Source: Candidatus Thioglobus sp. (GTDB lineage: Bacteria; Pseudomonadota; Gammaproteobacteria; PS1; Pseudothioglobaceae). From it: a DNA stretch of 64,000 bases. This document shows, piece by piece, positions 9,533 to 19,785 of this stretch. The stretch spans positions 1 to 64,000 of the forward strand of contig JAOMEO010000002.1 in NCBI GenBank assembly GCA_028345955.1, in the 5' to 3' direction. Positions within the stretch are counted from its first letter, which is position 1; every line of letters starts with the position of its first letter. The notes under the pieces are model-generated. The model was not told where the DNA came from, made no database searches, and saw only the letters and a list, made by a program, of their open reading frames with translations. The translations under genes were made by a program, and so were the position numbers.

Positions 9533-10183
9533 TTAATCGGGGCTGTTTGAGCAAATAACAGTTAAAAATTGACATTCATCAGAGATGATTTTTTTTGGAC
9601 CATGAGGCTTATCTGAGTCAAAATATATTGAATCTCCTTTCTTAAAGTGATACACCTGGGTTCCGTAATAATAATCCATTTGACCTTTAAGCATGTAAAT
9701 AAACTCAACACCTTTATGTTGAAATTCAGGGAAATCATAATCTCTAGAAGTAACGGTAATTAGACAAGGTTCGACTTTTAGTGAACCACCAACGGTATGC
9801 CCTAGAAGCTGATAGTGTCGCCCTGCATCTGAGCCTGCCCTTTCAATTGTTAATCCTTCACCTGACTTAACAAACGTAGGTTCGACATCTTTATCGTGTT
9901 GTTTAAACAGCGAAGTGATTGATATATTGAGTGCGTGGCATATCAACTGAATAGTTTTTAGTGAGGCACTAATCTGGCCATTCTCTATCTTTGAAAGCAT
10001 GCTTGCAGAAAGCAAAGACTGTCTTGACAACTGTTGAAGAGTAACACCAGCATTTTTTCGGGCAATTCTGACTTGCTTGCCTATTGAAGCCTCTAATTGT
10101 TTATCACTACCAAAACTAGGTAGCGCTTTATTAATAATTGATACACCCTTTTTAAGGGGTGTCTCTTCTGGATTTGAAGCCAT
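9533..10183 (-). CDS. XRE-family transcriptional regulator with C-terminal cupin domain
   Basis: 216 aa; HTH (VTLQQLSRQSLLSASMLSKIENGQISASLKTIQLI) then cupin (GVEFIYMLKGQMDYYYG..GDSIYFDSDKPHGP). Confidence 0.88.
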   Translation of the reverse strand: MASNPEETPLKKGVSIINKALPSFGSDKQLEASIGKQVRIARKNAGVTLQQLSRQSLLSASMLSKIENGQISASLKTIQLICHALNISITSLFKQHDKDVEPTFVKSGEGLTIERAGSDAGRHYQLLGHTVGGSLKVEPCLITVTSRDYDFPEFQHKGVEFIYMLKGQMDYYYGTQVYHFKKGDSIYFDSDKPHGPKKIISDECQFLTVICSNSPD

Positions 10184-10275
10184 TATCGAGTGTTACTTAG
10201 AATAAAAAAAAATAATTTAGAGGAACAATTTTAACAGACTACAATCCTAAATGACCTTATTAATACTGACAGTAA

Positions 10276-11289
10276 TTATTTTGAACGTCGACTTCTTCGT
10301 TTTTTAACTGGAGTAGAGTCATCGCCTAGAAATATAGCTCTAGACCCTTTTGACATTTTTCCTATCTTTTCTTCAATATCTAGCATGCTTGGTGATTCGT
10401 TCATTTGATGTTCATCCATTGCTTGTCTCATGGCTTTAATATGTCCAAAAGTTGTTCCACAGCAACCACCAATAATCCTTGCTCCAGAGTTCATTGCAAG
10501 ATGAACATAATCAGCCATCAATTTCTCGGTTCCTGTATAAACGATGCTGCCTTCTTTAAATTTTGGAATACCACAGTTCGCCTTAGCAATTACGGTTGTA
10601 TCCGGATCTACATGTCGACTTATATCAGTAATTGTTGCCAATAGGTCAGATGCACCTATCCCACAGTTAGCTCCAAAACCTGAGAGACCAAGATCTTTTG
10701 CCTTGATAGCAAGATTTGCTGGGGTGACACCCATCATCGTTTTTCCTGCAGTATCAAAACTCATCGTAGCACAGACAGGAAGTTCAAACTCTTTTACTGC
10801 ATCAAGGGCAGCTTCTAACTCTTCCATGGCATACATGGTCTCCAACCACAAAACATCAACACCTCCCTCAACGAGTCCTTCGGCTTGCACTTTAAATGCC
10901 TCTGTCGCTTCTTTAGTGGTCATTGGCCCGTGTGGTTCGATGATCTCACCTGTTGGTCCCATTGACCCAGCCACTACAATAAGACGGTCTGCTTTATCGG
11001 CAACCTCTCTTGCAATAATAGCTGCAGTCTTATTCAATTCGAAAACTCGATTCTCAAGCTTGTGAAGCTTCAGTCTAAAAGCCGTACCACCAAAGCTATT
11101 TGTTAATAAAAGGTCAGAACCAGCGTCAATAAAGCCTTGATGTAAAGCACGAATTCGCTCAGCATGATTCACATTCCATGGCTCTGGCGGGTCTCCCGTT
11201 TCAAGACCCATACCGAACAAGTTAGTGCCCGTAGCACCATCAGCCAGTATGTGTTTTTTTTCACTTATAATTTTTAAAAAATTATTCAC
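10276..11289 (-). CDS. bhmT: Betaine--homocysteine S-methyltransferase-like
   Basis: 337 aa homocysteine methyltransferase (DGATGTNLFGMGLETGDPPEPWN, GANCGIG, GGCCGTT Zn motif); basic C-terminal tail. Confidence 0.8.
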   Translation of the reverse strand: MNNFLKIISEKKHILADGATGTNLFGMGLETGDPPEPWNVNHAERIRALHQGFIDAGSDLLLTNSFGGTAFRLKLHKLENRVFELNKTAAIIAREVADKADRLIVVAGSMGPTGEIIEPHGPMTTKEATEAFKVQAEGLVEGGVDVLWLETMYAMEELEAALDAVKEFELPVCATMSFDTAGKTMMGVTPANLAIKAKDLGLSGFGANCGIGASDLLATITDISRHVDPDTTVIAKANCGIPKFKEGSIVYTGTEKLMADYVHLAMNSGARIIGGCCGTTFGHIKAMRQAMDEHQMNESPSMLDIEEKIGKMSKGSRAIFLGDDSTPVKKRRSRRSK

Positions 11290-11527
11290 TGTTATAAAGA
11301 ATTAAAGTCTCTATATAAAGCAAAAGAATATGTGGTCCAGATGCATTAATAAAGATCGTGAATATGATACAGTTGTTACGTTTTCATATCAATTTATTAT
11401 CATTCACAGAAAGTTCAAATTATTGTCATCAATAATTTCACATTATTTTTGATAATTAACTACTGTTATAAATCAATACCTATATAATCTGAGATAAAAA
11501 TCTAACTCACAAATTGTGAATATTTTG

Positions 11528-11650
11528 ATGACAGAGCAAGAGAGTGATTACAGGCTAATTTATAGCCAACAGGCTTATCTCGGACATTTGCAAAAAAATC
11601 CTAAACTTCTTTATTTTCTTCCTTTAAATCCTTGCAATAATGAAAACTAA
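11528..11650 (+). CDS. Small ORF (40 aa) overlapping start of sucA
   Basis: Manual translation MTEQESDYRLIYSQQAYLGHLQKNPKLLYFLPLNPCNNEN; stop overlaps sucA ATG in a different frame. Confidence 0.35.
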   Translation: MTEQESDYRLIYSQQAYLGHLQKNPKLLYFLPLNPCNNEN

Positions 11651-14324
11651 TTCCATCTCACATAAAGATGTAATTGATCGCTTTGTTAGTTACGGTGAGA
11701 GTAATTTTGAAACGACTTCAGTTAATAATCATTCTGATGGTAGAAGTAAAGAGCAGCTTGGAGTTCTTCGTCTCATATATGCTTACCGATTCTCTGGACA
11801 TTTAAGCGCAAAACTTGATCCCTTAAATCGACCAAGACATCATGCAACACAACCTTTTAAGATTTCTGAATTCGGATTAAGCGACGATGACCTCGACAAG
11901 ACTTTTGGTATGGGTTCCTACCAGGATCCAAATTGCAAAACTTTACGTGAGCTTCGTGCCTCCCTAGAAAAAAACTATTGCGGCAGCCTAGGTGCTGAAT
12001 ATATGCAAATACCGAACATTGAGGAAAGGAAGTGGATTCAACATCGAATTGAAACCATGTCCTTGGAGCCAGAAAATTCGCCAGAATATCAAAAATGGTT
12101 ACTTCAGCGTTTAACGGCAGCTGAAGTTTTTGAAAAATTTTTACACAATAAATATGTTGGCCAAAAGCGCTTCTCCTTAGAAGGTAGTGACACATTAATA
12201 CCTCTACTTAATGTCCTGATTGAGCATTCTGGAAGTCATTCAATGAAAAGGATTTGCCTAGGGATGGCTCACCGCGGTCGATTGAATGTATTAATTAATA
12301 TCATGGGTAAGCTTGCAGAAAAATTGTTTCAAGAATTCGATGGCGATCTTGGTCTTACTAAAAACCAAACAGGCGATGTGAAATACCATCAGGGCTTCTC
12401 TTCAGACATTAAAACCTCTCGAAATGACATCCATCTTGCCCTAATGTTTAACCCTTCTCATCTAGAATTAGTGAACCCAGTGATTGAAGGTTATGCTCGC
12501 TATCATCAAGAAAAAATTGGTGATGAAGAGGGTCAAAAGATATTGCCAGTCCTTATTCATGGAGATGCTGCATTTTCGGGCCAAGGTATTGTTATGGAGA
12601 CATTAAACATGTCCCAGTCACGAGGCTATACCACTAAGGGCACTATACATATCATTATCAATAATCAGATTGGTTTTACTACAAGTAAGCAATACGATGC
12701 GAGGTCGACCGATTATTGTACGGATGTTGTGAAGATGGTAAATGCACCTGTTTTTCATGTCAACGCGGAAGACCCTGAAATGATGAGCTTTATAACGCGC
12801 TTGGCGCTAGATTACCGTATGCGATATAAAAAAGATGTGGTAATTGATATGATCTGCTATAGGCGCCATGGTCACAACGAAGCTGACGAACCAGCTGTCA
12901 CCCAACCAATGATGTATGAAGCTATACGAAAAATGCCTACAACAAGAGCAAACTATGCCGCTACCCTATTGAAGCAAGGTATTATCGATCAGTCAGAAAT
13001 CGATGTAATGATTAAAGACTATCGTCAACAATTAAAAGATGGAAAGAGGGTTGCCTACAACATCGTAAAGCCTGAAAATAGAAGAGCTTGGGAAGTTCTT
13101 TGGGAGGATTACTTTAACTCTTCATGGTTGGCGCCTTATGAATCTGCCATTACCCTTAAGCACATCAAAAAACTCAATAAGAAACTTCAAGCCGTTCCTA
13201 AGGGTTTTGAACTCCATCCTCGAGTTAAAAAAATGTTGTCGGAGAGACAAAAAATGGCAGATGGTAAAATTAATGCAGACTGGGGCTTTGCTGAAACCTT
13301 AGCTTATGCTAGTCTTGCAGAACAAGGGACTTCAATAAGACTCTCTGGACAAGACACTGGAAGAGGCACTTTTTTTCACCGCCATGCTGTCGTTCACAAT
13401 CAGTTGTGCATTGAGGACTATATTCCTCTCCAGCACATCAGTAAAAAACAAGGGAGAGTTCAAATTATTGACTCAATCCTTTCAGAAGAAGCTGCCCTCG
13501 GATTTGAGTATGGCTATGCAACTGCGAATCCTGAATCTTTGGTTATATGGGAAGCTCAATTTGGAGACTTTGCAAATGGCGCGCAGGCAATCATTGACCA
13601 ATTTGTTGCCTCCGCAGAAGCTAAATGGGGTCGCCTCTCTAACTTAGTTATGCTGCTACCTCATGGCTTAGAAGGTCAAGGACCTGAACACTCCTCAGGT
13701 CGAATAGAAAGATTCCTTCAGTTATGCGCTAGTTGGAATATGCAAGTCTGTGTGCCGTCTACCGCTTCCCAAATATTTCACTTAATGAGACGTCAAGTTA
13801 TAAGAAAGTTTCGAGCGCCATTGATTATTATGTCACCAAAAAGCTTACTCAGGAACCCTCTTGCTGCTTCACCTTTATTTAAATTTACAGAGGGAAAATT
13901 TAAAGACGTTTATGAGGAACAGTATGACAACATTAAAGACAAAAAAGTTGACCGCGTCGTTATGTGCAGTGGTAAAGTTTTCTATGAATTGTTAACTCGA
14001 CGACAAGATGACCAAATTAACAATGTGGCTATTCTTAGGCTTGAGCAACTCTATCCCTTTCCACTCGAATTGCTCAAATCAGAACTCGCAAAGTATCCTA
14101 ACTCTAAGGAGTTGATTTGGTGTCAAGAAGAACCTATCAATCAAGGAGCATGGTACACTTCAAGACATAACTTTATGCAATGTACATCAGAAAATCAAAT
14201 CTTGGATGTTGTTGCTCGTGACCTTTACTCTGCACCTGCAGAAGGCAGTGTTAGGCAACACAATTTAAACCAAAACTACGTAATTGAACAGGCTCTTGGT
14301 CTTCAGCCAGTCAAACAGCGCTAG
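11640..14324 (+). CDS. sucA: 2-oxoglutarate dehydrogenase E1 component
   Basis: 894 aa, typical OGDH E1 (GMAHRGRLNVLINIMGK, HGDAAFSGQGIVMETLNMS, LPHGLEGQGPEHSSGR). Confidence 0.95.
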   Translation: MKTNSISHKDVIDRFVSYGESNFETTSVNNHSDGRSKEQLGVLRLIYAYRFSGHLSAKLDPLNRPRHHATQPFKISEFGLSDDDLDKTFGMGSYQDPNCKTLRELRASLEKNYCGSLGAEYMQIPNIEERKWIQHRIETMSLEPENSPEYQKWLLQRLTAAEVFEKFLHNKYVGQKRFSLEGSDTLIPLLNVLIEHSGSHSMKRICLGMAHRGRLNVLINIMGKLAEKLFQEFDGDLGLTKNQTGDVKYHQGFSSDIKTSRNDIHLALMFNPSHLELVNPVIEGYARYHQEKIGDEEGQKILPVLIHGDAAFSGQGIVMETLNMSQSRGYTTKGTIHIIINNQIGFTTSKQYDARSTDYCTDVVKMVNAPVFHVNAEDPEMMSFITRLALDYRMRYKKDVVIDMICYRRHGHNEADEPAVTQPMMYEAIRKMPTTRANYAATLLKQGIIDQSEIDVMIKDYRQQLKDGKRVAYNIVKPENRRAWEVLWEDYFNSSWLAPYESAITLKHIKKLNKKLQAVPKGFELHPRVKKMLSERQKMADGKINADWGFAETLAYASLAEQGTSIRLSGQDTGRGTFFHRHAVVHNQLCIEDYIPLQHISKKQGRVQIIDSILSEEAALGFEYGYATANPESLVIWEAQFGDFANGAQAIIDQFVASAEAKWGRLSNLVMLLPHGLEGQGPEHSSGRIERFLQLCASWNMQVCVPSTASQIFHLMRRQVIRKFRAPLIIMSPKSLLRNPLAASPLFKFTEGKFKDVYEEQYDNIKDKKVDRVVMCSGKVFYELLTRRQDDQINNVAILRLEQLYPFPLELLKSELAKYPNSKELIWCQEEPINQGAWYTSRHNFMQCTSENQILDVVARDLYSAPAEGSVRQHNLNQNYVIEQALGLQPVKQR

Positions 14325-14336
14325 GAGTATACATAA

Positions 14337-15494
14337 ATGATAGAAGTAAAAGTTCCTGTCCTGCCAGAATCTATTAACGAGGCAACGGTAGCTGTTTGGC
14401 ATAAAAAGCCTGGTGACTTTGTTGAACTAGATGACGTCATTGTCGAAATTGAAACTGAGAAAGTCGTACTTGAGGTTCCCGCAGAGGACTCAGGCGTACT
14501 AACTGAAATTAAAGCAAAAGAAGGTGAAACAGTTGGAGAACAACAGGTACTAGGAATAATCGAGAGAAAACCGCAAGATGATTCCAAAGAAGCCTCAACT
14601 GCTAAAAGTGATTCAACTAAAAAAGAAGAACCTACTCAGGAAACTCCTGAAGAAATAGAACAAGAGGCTTCCGAGGAAGTGACTCAAGAAGCTCCTGAAG
14701 AAAAAGAACAAGAGGCTTCCGAGAAAGTGATTCAGGAACCCCAACAAAATAGCTCTGAACTTTCAGATAATGGAGATGCTTCGCCTAAAGGAAACCGCTT
14801 AGAAGAAAAAGTACCAATGAGTCGAATTCGTAAAACAATAGCGAAAAGATTACATTCAGCGACACAAAATACTGCGATGTTAACAACTTTTAATGAAGTT
14901 GATATGAGCGCTATACTTTCTATGAGATCAACCTATAAAGAAGCTTTTGAGAAAAAGTACTCGGTCAAACTAGGTCTTATGTCATTTTTTGTTAAGGCGG
15001 CTGTCGAGTCACTTAAAAAATTTCCAACGGTAAACGCTTATCTGGATGGTGATGATATCGTTTATCACGCTTATTGCGATGTTTCTATTGCAATCTCTTC
15101 AGAGCGTGGACTTGTCGTTCCAGTACTTAGGGATGCCCACAAGATGGCAATGCATGATATTGAAAAATCAATCATTGATTTTTCAGTTAGAGCTCAAGAT
15201 GGCACACTTGGTATTGACGAAATGAGTGGTGGTACCTTTACCATTTCCAATGGCGGTGTGTTTGGTTCGCTTCTCTCGACACCGATTCTGAATAGTCCAC
15301 AAAGTGCAATATTGGGAATGCACAAAACACAAGAACGACCTGTAGTGGTTGATGGTGAAATTGTGATTCGACCAATGATGTACCTTGCACTTTCTTATGA
15401 TCACCAAATCATTGACGGCAAAGAAGCCGTTCAATTCTTGATTTCTATTAAAGAAGCCTTAGAAGATCCAACTCGATTATTGCTAAAAGTCTGA
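14337..15494 (+). CDS. sucB: Dihydrolipoamide succinyltransferase (E2)
   Basis: 385 aa; lipoyl domain ([14 protein letters not shown]) and catalytic domain ([17 protein letters not shown]). Confidence 0.95.
   Translation: MIEVKVPVLPESINEATVAVWHKKPGDFVELDDVIVEIETEKVVLEVPAEDSGVLTEIKAKEGETVGEQQVLGIIERKPQDDSKEASTAKSDSTKKEEPTQETPEEIEQEASEEVTQEAPEEKEQEASEKVIQEPQQNSSELSDNGDASPKGNRLEEKVPMSRIRKTIAKRLHSATQNTAMLTTFNEVDMSAILSMRSTYKEAFEKKYSVKLGLMSFFVKAAVESLKKFPTVNAYLDGDDIVYHAYCDVSIAISSERGLVVPVLRDAHKMAMHDIEKSIIDFSVRAQDGTLGIDEMSGGTFTISNGGVFGSLLSTPILNSPQSAILGMHKTQERPVVVDGEIVIRPMMYLALSYDHQIIDGKEAVQFLISIKEALEDPTRLLLKV
14634..14729 (+). repeat. Two imperfect 48-bp (16-aa) tandem repeats in the sucB linker
   Basis: [16 protein letters not shown] / [16 protein letters not shown]. 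Confidence 0.85.
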
Positions 15495-15516
15495 TATAAA
15501 GTAGATGATAAAAAAA

Positions 15517-15543
15517 AAGGGCGGTATTAAATACCGCCCTTTT
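15517..15543 (+). terminator. Rho-independent terminator-like hairpin after sucB (A-rich left flank suggests possible bidirectionality)
   Basis: aagggcggtat taa ataccgcccttt hairpin with short T run. Confidence 0.75.
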
Positions 15544-15567
15544 ACTATTAGTAAGACTTACAACGTA

Positions 15568-15735
15568 TTACTGATGCTTGTCATACTTCTCATGCTCGGA
15601 CTGGTTTCCCATAGCTAAAATGACAATACACATAACTATAGCAATAAAGCTGTACCAACCGGCACCACCGTCTGCTCCAATGTACATGCCAACATCTGTA
15701 AGAAGTTCGTCCCACGAGTTTGCTGGAAATCCCAT
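15568..15735 (-). CDS. Small single-TM membrane protein co-encoded with amtB
   Basis: Manual translation MGFPANSWDELLTDVGMYIGADGGAGWYSFIAIVMCIVILAMGNQSEHEKYDKHQ (55 aa), 19 bp downstream of amtB. Confidence 0.65.
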   Translation of the reverse strand: MGFPANSWDELLTDVGMYIGADGGAGWYSFIAIVMCIVILAMGNQSEHEKYDKHQ

Positions 15736-15754
15736 AATTATCTCCTTATATTAA

Positions 15755-17128
15755 TTAATTATCAGATCCTGGACTAGCCATTCCTTCTGGGAATGCCTGA
15801 GCCGGAACCTTGACAGGGTCAAGTCCTTTGATCTGTACTGCATCTGGGACACGCAACATTCCTGCTGCACTCAACACCGTCGCTACAATGTAACCTGGTA
15901 CAAAACCAAGAAGGAACATTACAACAGCACCAACTAATTGTCCAAGGAAAGAGATAGTTGCTGTACCTTCAGGAGCGAAAGCCGCCAAAGCAGGATATCC
16001 AGAACCAAAGATACCTAGTACAAGAAGACCGAACAAACCTATCGTTCCGTGAATCGTAACGGCACCAACAGCATCATCGATGCCACGGGCCTCTAACCAA
16101 TCAGCACAAGGTTTTATAATGATACCGGCAACGGTAGCAATTATGAAAACGTGCGCTGGGAAGTAGATATCCAACCCTGCGGCAACAGAAATAATACCAG
16201 CAAGAGCGCCAGACATCATCCAGAAAGGATCTTTAGTGAAAATCCAAGCTCCGATAATACCGCCTGCAACAGCCATGACAACATTAAATCCAAGTGCCGA
16301 TAGTGTCATTGGTGTACCATAAATGGTTGTTGCATGTTCACCGTACCAACTCCATCCTTCGCCAGGCAAAATAATACAAGCCATCAAGAACCCAAAGAAA
16401 CCTACGATAATCAGCATCAAGCCAATCACGGTAGCCATCATATTATGTCCTGCGATATGGTTCGCCGAACCATCTGCATTGAATTTGCCTACACGAGGTC
16501 CTAATTTCATTAAGACACCGAGTGCGAAAAATCCAGCAACCGCATGAACCAAACCAGCGGCACCGAAATCATGATAACCCCATTGTGTAACTAGCCAGCC
16601 ATCAGCGTGCCATCCCCATGCCGCAGCAATACCCCAAGCAGCAGTGCCTAGTACAATCGCGCAGATTACAAAACCTACGGTCTGTACTCTTTCAATCAAA
16701 GCACCTGACATGATTGATGCGGTAGTCGCAGCAAACAGCGCAAAAGCGCCCCAGAAAACACCAGAGGCGTGATCTCCCGCATTAGGACCCATGTATTGGG
16801 CTGAATCGCCCCATGGTAAAGCAATCGCGTTAGCATAGGCAATACCAGATATTGCCATATAACCTTCCGATCCGGTGAATCCAGTTGGTAAGGCCCAATA
16901 GAACCACCAGCCAAACAGGTACCACGCTACAATCGTAAACGAGAAAGCCAAAAGATTTTTAATACCTGAAGACAATACATTCTTCACACGGGTTGCGCCC
17001 ATTTCATAGGACAAGAAACCAACATGAATCAACATCATCAGAGGTATTGATAAGAAGTAATATGTCTCAGCAAAAAATGTGTTTGTCACTTGTGCTGAGG
17101 CAATTACTTGTGCAAGTTGTTCTTCCAA
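15755..17128 (-). CDS. amtB: Ammonium transporter, Amt family
   Basis: 457 aa polytopic protein with Amt motifs (GFFALGVLMKLGPRVG, DDAVGAVTIHGTIGLFGLL). Confidence 0.93.
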   Translation of the reverse strand: MEEQLAQVIASAQVTNTFFAETYYFLSIPLMMLIHVGFLSYEMGATRVKNVLSSGIKNLLAFSFTIVAWYLFGWWFYWALPTGFTGSEGYMAISGIAYANAIALPWGDSAQYMGPNAGDHASGVFWGAFALFAATTASIMSGALIERVQTVGFVICAIVLGTAAWGIAAAWGWHADGWLVTQWGYHDFGAAGLVHAVAGFFALGVLMKLGPRVGKFNADGSANHIAGHNMMATVIGLMLIIVGFFGFLMACIILPGEGWSWYGEHATTIYGTPMTLSALGFNVVMAVAGGIIGAWIFTKDPFWMMSGALAGIISVAAGLDIYFPAHVFIIATVAGIIIKPCADWLEARGIDDAVGAVTIHGTIGLFGLLVLGIFGSGYPALAAFAPEGTATISFLGQLVGAVVMFLLGFVPGYIVATVLSAAGMLRVPDAVQIKGLDPVKVPAQAFPEGMASPGSDN

Positions 17129-17388
17129 AACAATTCTCCTTTTGTTAAAAAATAAAAAACATCTCCCTTTTTCTTAGCAGGAAAAAAACAACCCTACTAA
17201 CAGAAAGAGTATATAGTATCGCACAAATCAAATCTAGTAAATTTATCTTTAATTTGAACTTTAAAAAGATAAAAATCAAAGAAATTTGTGTCAATGAAGG
17301 TTGTTTATTGACCTACTAATTTCAGTTTAATTTAATCTCAAAAAGTTTAATTTCACTATATGAAATATTAAGAAATTTTTTTATGTAT

Positions 17389-18162
17389 TTAAGACTGTTT
17401 TAGAAGAAATTCGCGAACCTTTTCTCCAACTTCATGAGGTGCTTCGATCAATAGTGAATGCTTGTAATTCTTTAAAATACAGAGCTCAGAGTTTGACAAG
17501 CTGTCTGCAATTAGATGGTTAAGTCTAGGACTGCATCCGCCATCATTTTCGCCCGTAAGTACGAGACATGAGTGCTTAATTTTATTCAACCAGGGTGACA
17601 TTTCTGTTTCAGCATATATCCGAAATACGTCCAAAAAAACCTCCACGTCTGTTTCCAGAACTTGCTGCAAACGGAACTCTACGTCAGCAGATCTTTGCTT
17701 TATAAATTTGTCGGTAAACCATCTCTCAGTAAGAGTAGTCAAGATAGGACCAATCCCCTTTTCTCTCATACTTTCAAGTACAGCTTGAACTTTATTTTTA
17801 TCTACCAATGTTCGAAATGCGGCTGTACTAAGCAAGGAAACAGATTTAACATTTTCAGGAAAAGATAAGGCGTAGGCTGGACCAATCATGCCACCCAATG
17901 AATGACCAACAATATGAATCTTTTGGATATTTAGTTTTTGTCTAAGCGTTTCTAGATCATTAACCAAGTCTTCCAAACTGTATGGCATAAATCCTTTGGG
18001 TGAATCACCATGTCCCCTTAAATCATAACTGATACAAGTAAAATCCTTCTCCAAGTATTTGCAAACTTCATTCCAAGAAGTTTTACGTGCGCCAATGCCA
18101 TGTACAAAAAATACTGCAGGTCCAGAACCTTTAATAGAATAACTACAATCAACACTATCCAT
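17389..18162 (-). CDS. Alpha/beta hydrolase
   Basis: 257 aa; HGIGARKTSW, nucleophile elbow GHSLGG, C-terminal catalytic His region. Confidence 0.9.
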   Translation of the reverse strand: MDSVDCSYSIKGSGPAVFFVHGIGARKTSWNEVCKYLEKDFTCISYDLRGHGDSPKGFMPYSLEDLVNDLETLRQKLNIQKIHIVGHSLGGMIGPAYALSFPENVKSVSLLSTAAFRTLVDKNKVQAVLESMREKGIGPILTTLTERWFTDKFIKQRSADVEFRLQQVLETDVEVFLDVFRIYAETEMSPWLNKIKHSCLVLTGENDGGCSPRLNHLIADSLSNSELCILKNYKHSLLIEAPHEVGEKVREFLLKQS

Positions 18163-18227
18163 TATTACTCACCTAGGCATTTGTTGATAACAAAATTCAA
18201 AATGAAAAAATAACATTGGTATCTACC

Positions 18228-19244
18228 TTATGAAAAATGAAGTGCCACCTTCTCTGCAAAGTGCTGAATTGATACCATAGTATCTTTGTGACTGGCGCCA
18301 AAATTCATGTTGAGTATAACACGATCAATGCCTGCTTCTTGGTATGGTGAAAGTTTTTCAATCATTTCATCAGATGTACAAATTAGCAAGCTTTCTGATA
18401 ATTCTTCGACACTTTGTTTTCTGGGTAAAACTTTAATCATGCCATTACTAACTATGCCTGGGCCTGTAAAAACATTATCAAATCTAGAATAGTATTCATA
18501 AGCCATCTCAATTTTCTCTTTTCTATCTGATTCATTTTTGGCTATAAAAGCAACTCTAGAAAGAGATAAAGTTAAATCCTTACCTTGATCTCCCAGCTCA
18601 GTTTTACCTCGCGTAAATCCATCTACTTGGTCCAACATGAGTTGGTGGTCACCAGAAAGAGGTGTTGTCATAATATGAAAGCCTTTTTTTGTACAAGCAT
18701 AAATCCCCTCTGGATTGAGAACGGCCATCATGATGTCAGGTCCATTCTTAGTCATTGGACGAGGCATCACCGTCAATGATTCAAAATTATAGTACTGACC
18801 CTTCCATGAAACTTCCTCTTCTGATAGAAGTACTCTTAATACATCAAGTGACTCATTAAACTTGTCTCTACTATCTTCAAGAGGCGAACCTAAGAGCGCC
18901 ATTTCACATGCGAATGCACCCCTCCCAACGCCTAAAATTAATCGGTCATCTGTAAACATTTGAGAAGCGATCACCTCACCCGCAAAAATTCTCATATCAT
19001 GAATCGGTAGGACGGCTACTGCAGTGATTATTTTAATATTTTTTGTAGCTTCCGCAATTTTTACGGCAAACTGAAGTGGCGCTGGCATCATTAAGATATT
19101 GATTAAATGGTGCTCTGTCAGACCTACACTATCATACCCACCCTGATCACAAAGAATTGCTTGCTCGAACATGTCCTGATATAGCCGATGCCCGGTGTAC
19201 TCTTTGACCTTTAAATAGGCTGACAATTGTTGGCAAAACTTCAT
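18228..19244 (-). CDS. LLM class flavin-dependent oxidoreductase (luciferase-like)
   Basis: 338 aa luciferase-like monooxygenase pattern. Confidence 0.85.
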   Translation of the reverse strand: MKFCQQLSAYLKVKEYTGHRLYQDMFEQAILCDQGGYDSVGLTEHHLINILMMPAPLQFAVKIAEATKNIKIITAVAVLPIHDMRIFAGEVIASQMFTDDRLILGVGRGAFACEMALLGSPLEDSRDKFNESLDVLRVLLSEEEVSWKGQYYNFESLTVMPRPMTKNGPDIMMAVLNPEGIYACTKKGFHIMTTPLSGDHQLMLDQVDGFTRGKTELGDQGKDLTLSLSRVAFIAKNESDRKEKIEMAYEYYSRFDNVFTGPGIVSNGMIKVLPRKQSVEELSESLLICTSDEMIEKLSPYQEAGIDRVILNMNFGASHKDTMVSIQHFAEKVALHFS

Positions 19245-19290
19245 AAGACCTGCTTTTAAAAAAACATTAATACATTTCTAATAAATTTAT

Positions 19291-19785
19291 TTAGGTGTTA
19301 TTCTTTATATCTAATTCAAGCAAATAAGGAGCAACAAAGCCTTTATATTGTTGCTTTTTATCGATTGCAAGATCCTTCCAACCACCAATCTTTCCTCGAC
19401 AATCTTTTACACCACACAAACATTTGCTTGGAAAATGTCCAACATCATAATTCTGCATGGCGTAGTCAAACGTAATCTCCTCGCCAGCTGTGATATCTTG
19501 CATTGCAACGTAATCATGTGCACCAGTTTCATTTAACCTGATACCACAATTAGGTCTACATGAATGGTTAACTAGTGCCATAAAACCAATCGGAGTAACG
19601 AATTCGTTTTCCCCAATCTGAGAAGCATGCTCATGATTGATATTAGTGATCTTGTCTATAACTCCCCTCATCACAACTTCTCCTTGACTATAAGAACACT
19701 TTGTAATAATTCCAGCGCCTCGGTCTTCAGAGTTTTTTAACTCAAAATTATTGTCCTGACTACTAGCTTCCATACTGCTCAACAA
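19291..19785 (-). CDS. SET domain-containing protein
   Basis: 164 aa; NHSCRPNCGIRL, GEEITFDYAMQNYD, post-SET-like CLCGVKDCRGKIGG. Confidence 0.85.
   Translation of the reverse strand: MLSSMEASSQDNNFELKNSEDRGAGIITKCSYSQGEVVMRGVIDKITNINHEHASQIGENEFVTPIGFMALVNHSCRPNCGIRLNETGAHDYVAMQDITAGEEITFDYAMQNYDVGHFPSKCLCGVKDCRGKIGGWKDLAIDKKQQYKGFVAPYLLELDIKNNT

Noticed and set aside
10544-11065. 173-aa plus-strand ORF inside bhmT-like gene
   Set aside because: Antisense shadow of a strongly conserved enzyme; low-complexity Ser/Ala translation and no independent signals
11857-12195. 112-aa minus-strand ORF inside sucA
   Set aside because: Shadow ORF of conserved sucA
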